From NCBI GenBank assembly GCA_963931865.1, contig OZ007508.1, positions 14,816,781-14,880,780 of the forward strand: a stretch of 64,000 bases of DNA, written 5' to 3'. Below are positions 43,091-50,222 of the stretch, one piece after another. Source of the stretch: Axinella damicornis (lineage: Eukaryota; Porifera; Demospongiae; Axinellida; Axinellidae). The notes beneath the pieces are model-generated. The model had not been told where the DNA came from and searched no databases. It saw nothing but the letters and a program-made list of their open reading frames with translations. The position numbers and the translations under genes are program-made. How positions within the stretch are numbered: the first letter of the stretch is position 1; the number at the start of each line of letters is the position of its first letter.

Positions 43091-43163
43091 ATTAAAATCT
43101 TTGTCAGTATTTAAAATAAACAAAATCCAATAATAAATCCCGTAAACTGTATAATAATTTTAA

Positions 43164-43241
43164 TCATGTAATAGTGAATAGTTTCAGAAACCACCCTGGC
43201 GGTGGTGATCCTTTATCCGTTTTGTCGGTTGCGTCATTCAT
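43164..43241 (-). pseudogene. 5' stub of the DDN-type gene, copy B
   Basis: Starts with the same ATG (overlapping the ligase stop as ATGA) and keeps about 22 codons of the DDN gene, then runs into cassette 1 and stops at 43164 after 25 codons. Not functional. Confidence 0.8.
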
Positions 43242-43672
43242 TGCAATCTCTCCTCTCTCAATGCCTTACGGCGCACCTTGCCGGCATCGTCTCGTAGCGG
43301 CTCGGCAGAAAATTCCATGGTGCGGGGAATTTTATAGCGGACAAGTCGCTCCGACAAATGTGCCAGCAGCGTTTCTTCAGTCACACCCCCGGGAGCGTCA
43401 ACTATCGCGTGCACATAGTTGCCCAGGTCATCATGGGGCAGGCCAATCACCGCAGAGGACCGTACACCCGCACAGCTATCGATCGCCGCCTCCACCTCCG
43501 CCGGGTAGATATTGGCTCCGCCACTCAGAATCATGTCAGTCTGCCGGTCGGCAAGATAGAGGTAGCCGTCCTCATCGAAGTAACCCATATCACCGATGCT
43601 TTCAAACCCGCCTTCAATGGCTTTGGGCTCCGCGCCTATGTAGCGATAGGTTGATCCCGGCCCTGTCAGCGG
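43174..43672. repeat. direct repeat copy B (499 bp)
   Basis: Matches 45221-45719 (copy C) over its whole length with fewer than about ten visible differences, and copy A over its first 205 bp. It ends at CCCTGTCAGCGG, where it is joined to a transposase remnant. Confidence 0.92.
43238..43672 (-). pseudogene. 3' fragment of acyl-CoA ligase, copy B
   Basis: About 144 C-terminal codons of the ligase, including the hinge (LADRQTDMILSGGANIYPAE) and the C-terminal Lys region, with the native stop. The N-terminal two thirds are missing. An internal ATG could start a 116-residue peptide, but it would lack the ATP-binding core. Confidence 0.9.
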
Positions 43673-43909
43673 TTTGCCGCCAATCAGGCATTTTATGCCT
43701 GCGGTCAGATAGCACAGTTGTTGTTGATGGCGATGCAGTATCAGTGGCTACCCGAGCCTGCCCGGAAACATGGCTTGCGGCCATTGATCCGCTATTTGAT
43801 GCGCTCAGTGGCTCGTCTGGTAAAAACCGGCAGGCGCTATCGTCTGGACTTTGCCAAGAACAACTTCAGGCTGGACTGGTTGCTGTGCGCGGCCTTGCAA
43901 CTGGAATAG
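43673..43909 (+). pseudogene. 3' remnant of a transposase-like gene
   Basis: An open stretch ending at TAG 43907-43909 encodes about 78 residues with AFYACGQIAQLLLMAMQYQW and LVKTGRRYRLDFAKNNFRLDW, which looks like the C-terminal end of a DDE transposase (IS4/IS1380-like, not certain). The rest of the gene is missing: the 5' side is cut at the join with direct repeat B. G+C is like the chromosome, not like the cassettes. Confidence 0.45.
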
Positions 43910-44130
43910 CGTCGATCTCAGCTTCGAACTAACACCAACACCTGTCATTGGGCGGGTAGCGCCTGGGCGCTCGGTGCCAAAGACCGGCAACGGATGCCTG
44001 TGCAGGAGCCAGGCGCTCTGTCAGGACTTCCGGGAACAACCAAAATCACGTGAAGAGACAGCCGCCTTGCTATCGAGCACGCGATAAGCTGCGATACCTG
44101 CAACCAGGATGGGTTAACCGGGGATTGAGG
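43910..44130. other. unassigned G+C-rich sequence between remnant and cassette 2
   Basis: A 221-bp stretch with no accepted gene. It probably represents the downstream end of the same lost insertion sequence. No inverted repeat matching an IS end was found. Confidence 0.4.
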
Positions 44131-44131
44131 C

Positions 44132-44159
44132 TTGTCCTCCCCGGCACTTTATGTATACA
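44132..44159 (+). promoter_or_regulatory. probable promoter of the cassette 2 gene
   Basis: TTGTCC (44132-44137), 16 bases, TATACA (44154-44159). The -35 box lies within the left-end block shared by both cassettes. ATG is 30 bases downstream of the -10 box. Confidence 0.5.
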
Positions 44160-44189
44160 ATCCTCATTGTAATAAAGGCGTCATATCAT

Positions 44190-45122
44190 ATGAAGAAAAT
44201 CTTTGGGTTCTACCTGTCCTTTTTGCTGGCGTTTCTCAGTATACAAGTTGCTTTTGCCTCTGATGAACAAGCCATCGAAGAAGTCGTGATGAGAGGCTCG
44301 TCTCTTAAAAGATCTGTCGGCATTGAAGATCTCTGGGCGGTTGATGCGACAGACGCGATAGAGGTTGTGCAAAAATATGCGATGGCATCCGATAGTCAGA
44401 CCTGGGCGGCAACAAATAACAAAATAACCATTTGTGATTTTGAAAAACACGCAACTATGTTAAGCTGTGTGTATCGTGGTCTTTATGATGTGCTGACGGA
44501 GGAAGAATTTGATTATGTGGATGAAACTCATACAAAATTGACAAATGGTGAAATCCAAGATTGCTCTATATTAGATCCTTATCTGCATAAAATTAATGCT
44601 CTATGCTATTATGAAGAAGATCTGCAAGAACTAGGTATCTCTCATTTATTTCCATTCACAAATGAATTTTTTGCTCAATTTCCTAACTTAGAAGCAGTAA
44701 GAATTGAAACCAATCAATCTCAAGTGCCAGAAACTCTTTTTCATGGTCTTCCTCACTTAAAGGTTGTAGAAATTAGAGGAAATAATATTGAAATTTTGCC
44801 TACAGATCTTTTTAAACAAAACAATCAACTTCTAGAGTTTGATATGCTCAGTGATTCTTTTAGAGGAGTATCTGACCCTAAATTTTTTCGAAACATTCCT
44901 CTTCTTGAAGAGTTAGGAATGCCAGTCCATAGACCAGATGTAATATGGCATGCTCCGGATGATCTTTGTACTTATAATAAGCATCTCGTAAATATAGATC
45001 TAGGAAGAGCTAGGGATAGTAGGACTCCATCTTCTTGTTGCACTCCCAGAAAGCTGAAAATATTTGAAGAGAATGGTGATACAGGTACGACCCGAGGCGA
45101 TTGTGCAAGTATCAGAGATTAA
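44190..45122 (+). CDS. secreted leucine-rich-repeat-like protein, cassette 2
   Basis: A 310-residue paralogue of the cassette 1 protein, from ATG 44190 with a signal peptide (MKKIFGFYLSFLLAFLSIQVAFA). An extra N-terminal segment of about 55 residues contains AIEEVVMRGSSLKRS, which resembles the start of TonB-dependent receptor plug domains. From ICDFEK onward it aligns with its paralogue. The LRR-like centre (LFHGLPHLKVVEIRGNN, LPTDLFKQNNQLLEFDM, SDSFRGVSDPKFFRN) is almost identical; the two ends are more divergent. The C-terminal Cys motif is SSCCTPRK. AT-rich, function unknown. Confidence 0.75.
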   Translation: MKKIFGFYLSFLLAFLSIQVAFASDEQAIEEVVMRGSSLKRSVGIEDLWAVDATDAIEVVQKYAMASDSQTWAATNNKITICDFEKHATMLSCVYRGLYDVLTEEEFDYVDETHTKLTNGEIQDCSILDPYLHKINALCYYEEDLQELGISHLFPFTNEFFAQFPNLEAVRIETNQSQVPETLFHGLPHLKVVEIRGNNIEILPTDLFKQNNQLLEFDMLSDSFRGVSDPKFFRNIPLLEELGMPVHRPDVIWHAPDDLCTYNKHLVNIDLGRARDSRTPSSCCTPRKLKIFEENGDTGTTRGDCASIRD

Positions 45123-45204
45123 TTCAAAAAAATCCCTCCAATATTTCTCGAAAAATCTAAAAATAAAATAAATCCCGTAAACTGTGTCATGATTTTCATA
45201 ACAA

Positions 45205-45288
45205 TCATGTACAGCTAATAGTGAACAGTTTCAGAAACCACCCTGGCGGTGGTGATCCTTTATCCGTTTTGTCGGTTGCGTCATTCAT
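45205..45288 (-). pseudogene. 5' stub of the DDN-type gene, copy C
   Basis: The ATG (45286-45288) overlaps the intact ligase stop as ATGA. About 22 DDN codons remain before the frame enters cassette 2 and stops after 27 codons. The intact ligase is therefore now coupled to a non-functional stub. Confidence 0.8.
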
Positions 45289-45719
45289 TGCAATCTCTCC
45301 TCTCTCAATGCCTTACGGCGCACCTTGCCGGCATCGTCTCGCAGCGGCTCGGAAGAAAATTCCATGGTGCGGGGAATTTTATAGCGGACAAGTCGCTCCG
45401 ACAAATGTGCCAGCAGCGTTTCTTCAGTCACACCCCCGGGAGCGTCAACAATCGCGTGCACATAGTTGCCCAGGTCATCATGGGGCAGGCCAATCACCGC
45501 AGAGGACCGTACACCCGCACAGCTATCGATCGCCGCCTCCACCTCCGCCGGGTAGATGTTGGCTCCGCCACTCAGAATCATGTCAGTCTGCCGGTCGGCA
45601 AGATAGAGGTAGCCGTCCTCATCGAAGTAACCCATATCACCGATGCTTTCAAACCCGCCTTCAATGGCTTTGGGCGCAGCGCCTATGTAGCGATAGGTTG
45701 ATCCCGGCCCTGTCAGCGG
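45221..45719. repeat. direct repeat copy C (499 bp, inside the intact ligase)
   Basis: The parental version of repeat B, continuing without interruption into the rest of the acyl-CoA ligase gene. Confidence 0.92.
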
Positions 45720-46733
45720 CCGCATGTACACCTCACCTATCTCGTTAGTGGGCAGTTGGTTGCCATCCTCATCTACGATAACCATCTCGCAGCCCGGGTT
45801 TGGCCTGCCTACGGAACCGCGATGACTGAGCCACTCTTCCCCGGAAATGACCGAGCCACCCTGACCTTCCGTGCCGCCATAGAGTTCCCAGATGACGTCC
45901 GCGCCCAGCCAGTCGATAAACGCCTCCTTCAGCCAGACCGGACAGGGTGCAGCGAGGTGCCAGAGTGTACGCAACGATGACAGGTCGTATTTACATCGGA
46001 CCTCTTCGGGCAGATTCCAGATGCGCTGCATCATGGTGGGCACCAGATAAACGATGTCGATCTTCTGCGATTCGATCAGCCCGAGTGTGTCTTCCGCATC
46101 GAAGCGCGTGGTCACCGTCACCTGATTACCAAGGAACAACCCGCTGAACCCCCAGACAAAGGGGCCATTGTGATACAGCGGACCCGGTATCAGCATGGAG
46201 CCGCCGAGTCGTAGCTGAAGTCGTTCGGCATCCATGTCCCACACAGCATTCTGGGTCGATACAATCAGCTTGGGTCGTCCTGTGCTGCCGCCGGACGTCA
46301 TGGCTTTCCAGGACGCTGCAAGGTTCTCCGGCAGAGGTGAATCATCAATCGACTCATCAATCTCGAAACCGACCGGCAGGGTCTGATAACCAGGGTGGGT
46401 TCCATCCTCGACGCCGGTGATCAACCGGGGCTTACCCACCTCGACAATCTGATCACGCTCCAACCGGGGCAGCCTGGCGGACACCGGCTGCGGTGTGGCA
46501 CCCGCCTTCCAGGTGGCAATGGTCGAGAGGAAGAACTCGATACCATTGGGCAGGGCAATGGTGACAAAATCATCCTGACCCACACCCATGGATTCATAAA
46601 CCCGTGCCAGCCGATTGGTTGCCCGCTCAAGCTCATTCCAGGTCAGGGTGTCACCTTCATGGTAGATGGCAACACGGTCACCCTGGGTCTGCGCCCAGAA
46701 GCTGACGAACCGGCACAGTGGAATCATCCGCAT
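45285..46733 (-). CDS. AMP-binding acyl-CoA ligase, intact copy
   Basis: A 482-residue adenylate-forming enzyme. TSGGSTGRPKLI is the P-loop (with GGS in place of the usual GTT), YGGTEGQGGSV the A5 motif, LADRQTDMILSGGANIYPAE the hinge and DDAGKVRRKAL the catalytic Lys end. A ribosome site (CAGGAGA) precedes ATG 46733. Its 3' end exists twice more as fragments (43238-43672, 42104-42244). Originally it was followed directly by the DDN-type gene. Confidence 0.9.
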   Translation of the reverse strand: MRMIPLCRFVSFWAQTQGDRVAIYHEGDTLTWNELERATNRLARVYESMGVGQDDFVTIALPNGIEFFLSTIATWKAGATPQPVSARLPRLERDQIVEVGKPRLITGVEDGTHPGYQTLPVGFEIDESIDDSPLPENLAASWKAMTSGGSTGRPKLIVSTQNAVWDMDAERLQLRLGGSMLIPGPLYHNGPFVWGFSGLFLGNQVTVTTRFDAEDTLGLIESQKIDIVYLVPTMMQRIWNLPEEVRCKYDLSSLRTLWHLAAPCPVWLKEAFIDWLGADVIWELYGGTEGQGGSVISGEEWLSHRGSVGRPNPGCEMVIVDEDGNQLPTNEIGEVYMRPLTGPGSTYRYIGAAPKAIEGGFESIGDMGYFDEDGYLYLADRQTDMILSGGANIYPAEVEAAIDSCAGVRSSAVIGLPHDDLGNYVHAIVDAPGGVTEETLLAHLSERLVRYKIPRTMEFSSEPLRDDAGKVRRKALREERLQ

Positions 46734-46815
46734 CGACTTCTCCTGTTTTGAACCGCCAGGGTAGCCTGATTCAGGCAGCTAACACCGGTACCAACCGTAG
46801 TATCAAGGGGGAGCA

Positions 46816-49575
46816 TCAGGGAGCGGCGAACCTGCCCTCGCTGACAATCATCAGGTACCGGTTATCCAGTTTTTCATTCACCTGCCGGAGGCAGGCCACC
46901 ATATCTTCCCGGCTCAGTTCAGAGACGGCCTTCGCCAACTGCTGCCTTGCATCAAACGTCGTAATGTCACGATCCAGTTCCGACCAGTAGCGCGCCGCCC
47001 GCTGACCGAGACTCTTGTCTCTCTGCGTCAGCCTGGCAATCAGCCCGCCCTTGTTCGCACCGAATTCCTCGGCGGGCATGTCTTGCAGCCGTTGCGTCTC
47101 TCCGGCCATGTAGTTCAGCGTGCGCTCACGCAGGACACCCGGGCCCGCTACGGGAGACTGGATAATAAAGCTCAGGCCGCCGGTTTCCTGGAGTGTCGTG
47201 TTGGTGGCGGCCACCAGGTATCCGAGCTGCTGATCGGTCCTTAGCGTCGCAAAGTAACCGGGTGCGATCAGATGCTGTAGCAGGGCCATTCGCGCACGCT
47301 CCTCAATTGAATCGTCAGACGCCTGAACATAGAGCACCATAGAGGCATCGTCATGCTCAATGCTGAGGGTGATTGATCCGGCACCGGCAAGGGGCGCGAG
47401 CGCCGTTTCTGCAATTTCAACATCCGCCAGGGCAAGGTGACGCTGCAACATGGACTGAAGGGCCTGCACATTGGCGGCATTGACATTCCCGGTCATCAGG
47501 GCCTGTACAGAAACGGGTTCAAACAGCTTGTCCCGCCACGTCGCAAGCGCTTCCGGGGTAATCCCTGAGACCGGCTCCAGCAGTTGATCCGCCGTCCATC
47601 GGGTATTCAGAAGTTCATCCCAAAGTCTCTGGTAAGACTGAAGGTAGGGTCGTTCCAGTTTTGAATTGATCAGATCACGAACCAGTTGTTGCCTGAGCAC
47701 CTCAAACCTTTGCGGGTCGATTTCCAGATTAACCAGTCGGTCAATGACTTCTTCCAGCAGCAGGAGCTGCCTGTCCTGGTAGCCACCAATGGTTACCCGG
47801 AATCCCCTGGGCGGACCCGCCAACTCATAACTCATACCCGCAAGATAGGCCGGGTAAGCCAGAGCATTCAGATCATCCCGCACCAGCATCGCATAGAGGT
47901 AGGCATTCGCGCGGTCCCGGGCAGTGGTAAAACCCTTATCATTCCTCAGGCTGAGATGCGTGACCGCACGCGGCACACGGAATTCCAGGTCAGTGTCGAG
48001 GTATACCTCAAGACCCGCATCACTGACCGCAATCTTCGGGATAGCCGGGTCGTCCTCAAGGAGGTCCAGTGATGCCGGCAGAAACGGGTTAGGTTCCGGC
48101 AGGCGCAACGCAGTGCCATCAACTTCGGCTATTTCCACGGGGCCGGGTTTCAGGTCGTAGGAAACCCCGAACCAGCGTTCAGTCTGTTCCCCCTCATATT
48201 CCGGCAGCGACACCGAGACCAGGACATTCTGCTGATGCAGCTCCCTGATATAACGACGAATCAGCCGCGGGTCGAATTCCTCCATCAGGTAGGGGGCGAC
48301 CAGAAGGTCGCCCACCGGATACTCGGCAAGACCGGGTGCCAGGGATTGCACGGTCCTGATGGCAGACATCTTTTCTGCAAAGCGGAAACCCAGTTCGGCA
48401 ACCCTGGCCTGCTCCCCATAGAGCCATTCCTCGACTGGCGATGACCTGAGTAGTGCCAGGTACTCAAACAGGTAACCATTGATCTCTGGTATATGCTGCG
48501 CCCCCTGCTCCGTCAACTCAATGGAAACCACCAGCGCACTGGTACCGTCATCCAGTTTGACATCACTTGCCGAAAGAAAACTGATCCAGCCCTTGTCGGT
48601 CAGCAGCTTATGCAGCGACCCTTCGCCCTCATGTCCAATCAGATTGGTGACATACTGGACCGGCTTCTTGCGAAAGTGCGGCAGGGTCGCGGGAATCGGA
48701 AACGTGTAGCTGACCTCATAGTATTCCTTGATATTGTCATGCCGGATGGTGGCCGGGATTCCGTTTCGGGGGAACACCTGGCCCGCACGCACCATCGGCT
48801 TCAGTTCACGGTCCCTGACGTTCGAGAAGAGAGAGACCACGTAGGGTTCCAGTTCATCCAGTGGTTCCGGACTCAGAATCACCAGCGACATCTGGTTGGA
48901 CGAATAATGCCGCCGGAAAAAATCCAGCAGTGCACCGTGCACATCGCCGTCCAGTGTTTCCAGCGTGCCGATATTGAAACGGGACAGGGGGTGATCCGGA
49001 TTGGCGGCAACCTTTTGTACCGCAAAGGATCGCCAACCGTCATCCTTGATCTGTAACTGGTACTCGGAATTCACCGCGTTCTTTTCCCGCTCCACATACG
49101 CCTTCGAAAAAAGCGGCGCGATGAAAAACTGCGCAAACCGGTCCAGCCCCTCGCGAAACGCCCGGGGCTGGACGTCAAAGAAATAGTTGGTGTGATCATC
49201 GGACGTGTAGGCGTTGGAACTGCCGCCATGGGCCTGGACATACTTGAAGTAGGCATCCGGTTCCGGGTACTTCTCCGTGCCGATGAACAGCATATGTTCC
49301 AGGAAGTGAGCCAGGCCCGGGCGCTCCACCGGGTCGTCATAGCTGCCCCGGAAAACGGTCAGCGCCGCGGCTGATTTGTCGGCCTTCCTGTCGGCAATCA
49401 GCAGAACCTTCAGGCCATTCTCCAGCTCCCGGTATCGATATTCACGTTCATCGTTCGGGCTCCGCGTGATCTCCGGTGCCGTTGCAACCCCGGCAGGTGT
49501 GGGGGATGGGACGGTGCAACCTGTCAGCAAACATACCGGCAACAGACACAGAAGATTAACAATTTGAGACTTCAT
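46816..49575 (-). CDS. M16 family (pitrilysin/protease III-like) lipoprotein
   Basis: A 919-residue insulinase-family protease from ATG 49575, which gives a clean lipobox (LLCLLPVCLLTGC); ATG 49602 adds nine residues. The zinc motif HFLEH (H-x-x-E-H) lies near residue 95, with the distal Glu in EREKNAVNSEYQLQ. Four M16 half-domains are expected over this length. E. coli protease III is periplasmic and soluble; this one should be anchored in a membrane as a lipoprotein. It degrades small proteins and peptides. Confidence 0.9.
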   Translation of the reverse strand: MKSQIVNLLCLLPVCLLTGCTVPSPTPAGVATAPEITRSPNDEREYRYRELENGLKVLLIADRKADKSAAALTVFRGSYDDPVERPGLAHFLEHMLFIGTEKYPEPDAYFKYVQAHGGSSNAYTSDDHTNYFFDVQPRAFREGLDRFAQFFIAPLFSKAYVEREKNAVNSEYQLQIKDDGWRSFAVQKVAANPDHPLSRFNIGTLETLDGDVHGALLDFFRRHYSSNQMSLVILSPEPLDELEPYVVSLFSNVRDRELKPMVRAGQVFPRNGIPATIRHDNIKEYYEVSYTFPIPATLPHFRKKPVQYVTNLIGHEGEGSLHKLLTDKGWISFLSASDVKLDDGTSALVVSIELTEQGAQHIPEINGYLFEYLALLRSSPVEEWLYGEQARVAELGFRFAEKMSAIRTVQSLAPGLAEYPVGDLLVAPYLMEEFDPRLIRRYIRELHQQNVLVSVSLPEYEGEQTERWFGVSYDLKPGPVEIAEVDGTALRLPEPNPFLPASLDLLEDDPAIPKIAVSDAGLEVYLDTDLEFRVPRAVTHLSLRNDKGFTTARDRANAYLYAMLVRDDLNALAYPAYLAGMSYELAGPPRGFRVTIGGYQDRQLLLLEEVIDRLVNLEIDPQRFEVLRQQLVRDLINSKLERPYLQSYQRLWDELLNTRWTADQLLEPVSGITPEALATWRDKLFEPVSVQALMTGNVNAANVQALQSMLQRHLALADVEIAETALAPLAGAGSITLSIEHDDASMVLYVQASDDSIEERARMALLQHLIAPGYFATLRTDQQLGYLVAATNTTLQETGGLSFIIQSPVAGPGVLRERTLNYMAGETQRLQDMPAEEFGANKGGLIARLTQRDKSLGQRAARYWSELDRDITTFDARQQLAKAVSELSREDMVACLRQVNEKLDNRYLMIVSEGRFAAP

Positions 49576-49785
49576 GAATTTTCCAGGACCGGTGTGTTTC
49601 ATTCATATCCCAGTGGGCGGGCGGAAGAGAAAACGAATTGCACCACAGGCAGGCTGTTTTCGTCCATGGGTAATTTGGTAAACCCATGCATTTTGTCGAC
49701 AAAACTGCTACTTTCATCCGCGTTCCGGTCTGTTATCCAAGGGCCGGAAGGACATCAGGACAAACTCACCAGGAGGATCAGGGTC

Positions 49786-50127
49786 GTGGCAAAGAAAGCA
49801 GAATGGTACTACTTCCGTAAAGGATGAACGAGCTGTGGCAAAGCATCCAGGTTTCTGGAAGCCAGTCATATCCCCGTCGGGGAAACAGTCATGGCCAGCA
49901 GGAAGCTACAGGCCAGCGACGCATCGAGGCTGCTCAGGGAGGCCGGTGAACTGATCGCCATGAAGGGCAGGAAGGTTTCCAGGTTTGACGTCTCATCCGG
50001 CGTCAGCAGCGAGGCTGTTGAAGCCATGCTCGGGCCAACCGGTAATCTCCGGGCACCCACCATCAAGGTGGGCAAGACCTGTCTGGTCGGGTTCAACGAG
50101 GAGGTCTTCTCAGAGACCTTTGGTTAG
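49786..50127 (+). CDS. ArsC/Spx-like thioredoxin-fold selenoprotein (in-frame TGA)
   Basis: A 113-residue protein read from GTG 49786, with AGGAGG nine bases upstream, through an in-frame TGA at 49825-49827 (residue 14) to TAG. The frame before the TGA encodes KKAEWYYFRKG, a beta strand and loop. After it, TSCGKASRFLEAS gives U-T-S-C at the start of a helix, the place of the redox motif in thioredoxin-fold proteins. The C-terminal half (LRAPTIKVGKTCLVGFNEE) matches the cis-Pro strand and VGF motif of the ArsC/Spx/YffB group, as does the length. Reading only from ATG 49891 would remove the active site. A hairpin follows the TGA. No Sec machinery is in the window. Confidence 0.85.
49843..49862 (+). 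promoter_or_regulatory. bacterial SECIS-like hairpin
   Basis: TCCAG-GTTT-CTGGA (49846-49859) is a 5-bp stem with a GTTT loop, extended by a GC/GC pair across an A-A mismatch (49843-49862). It begins 15-18 bases after the TGA, in the range of bacterial SECIS elements that recruit SelB, and has a G and U in the loop as those do. Confidence 0.6.
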
Positions 50128-50222
50128 CCTTGTGACAGGGTTGCCGGGGCATCACTGGCAGGCGCCTGCCTTGCCGGAAGACTGACGGTGTTATTCAAAC
50201 CTGACTCCTGTAAAATCATTTG

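Larger units (their letters stand above)
42245..43173. mobile_element. AT-rich cassette 1
   Basis: A 929-bp block far richer in A+T than its surroundings, inserted between direct repeats A and B. Left end: TTGTCCTCCCCGACAGTTTATG (to 42266). Right end: a block from AATAAATCCCGTAAACTGT (43132-43150) to 43173, also found in cassette 2. ACAGTTTA near the left and TAAACTGT near the right form an 8-bp inverted pair. No transposase is inside; it carries one gene. Confidence 0.6.
44131..45220. mobile_element. AT-rich cassette 2
   Basis: A 1.09-kb AT-rich block. Its first 23 bases (CTTGTCCTCCCCGGCACTTT...) match the left end of cassette 1 with two mismatches. Its right end shares AATAAATCCCGTAAACTGT (45167-45185) and TAATAGTGAA with cassette 1, and it joins the host at exactly the same base. 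It carries one paralogous gene and no transposase. Confidence 0.6.

Noticed and set aside
43238..43588. 116-residue ORF as a real small gene
   Set aside because: It is the C-terminal piece of the acyl-CoA ligase in direct repeat B, without the ATP-binding core.
49564..49827. Plus-strand ORF ending at the TGA of the selenoprotein
   Set aside because: Its first part overlaps the start of the protease gene on the other strand. Only the last 13 codons are coding, as the selenoprotein N-terminus.
49891..50127. Stand-alone 78-residue ORF starting at ATG 49891
   Set aside because: It lacks a ribosome site and the first strand and redox motif of its fold. The frame continues upstream through one TGA to a GTG with AGGAGG, so it is treated as part of the selenoprotein gene.
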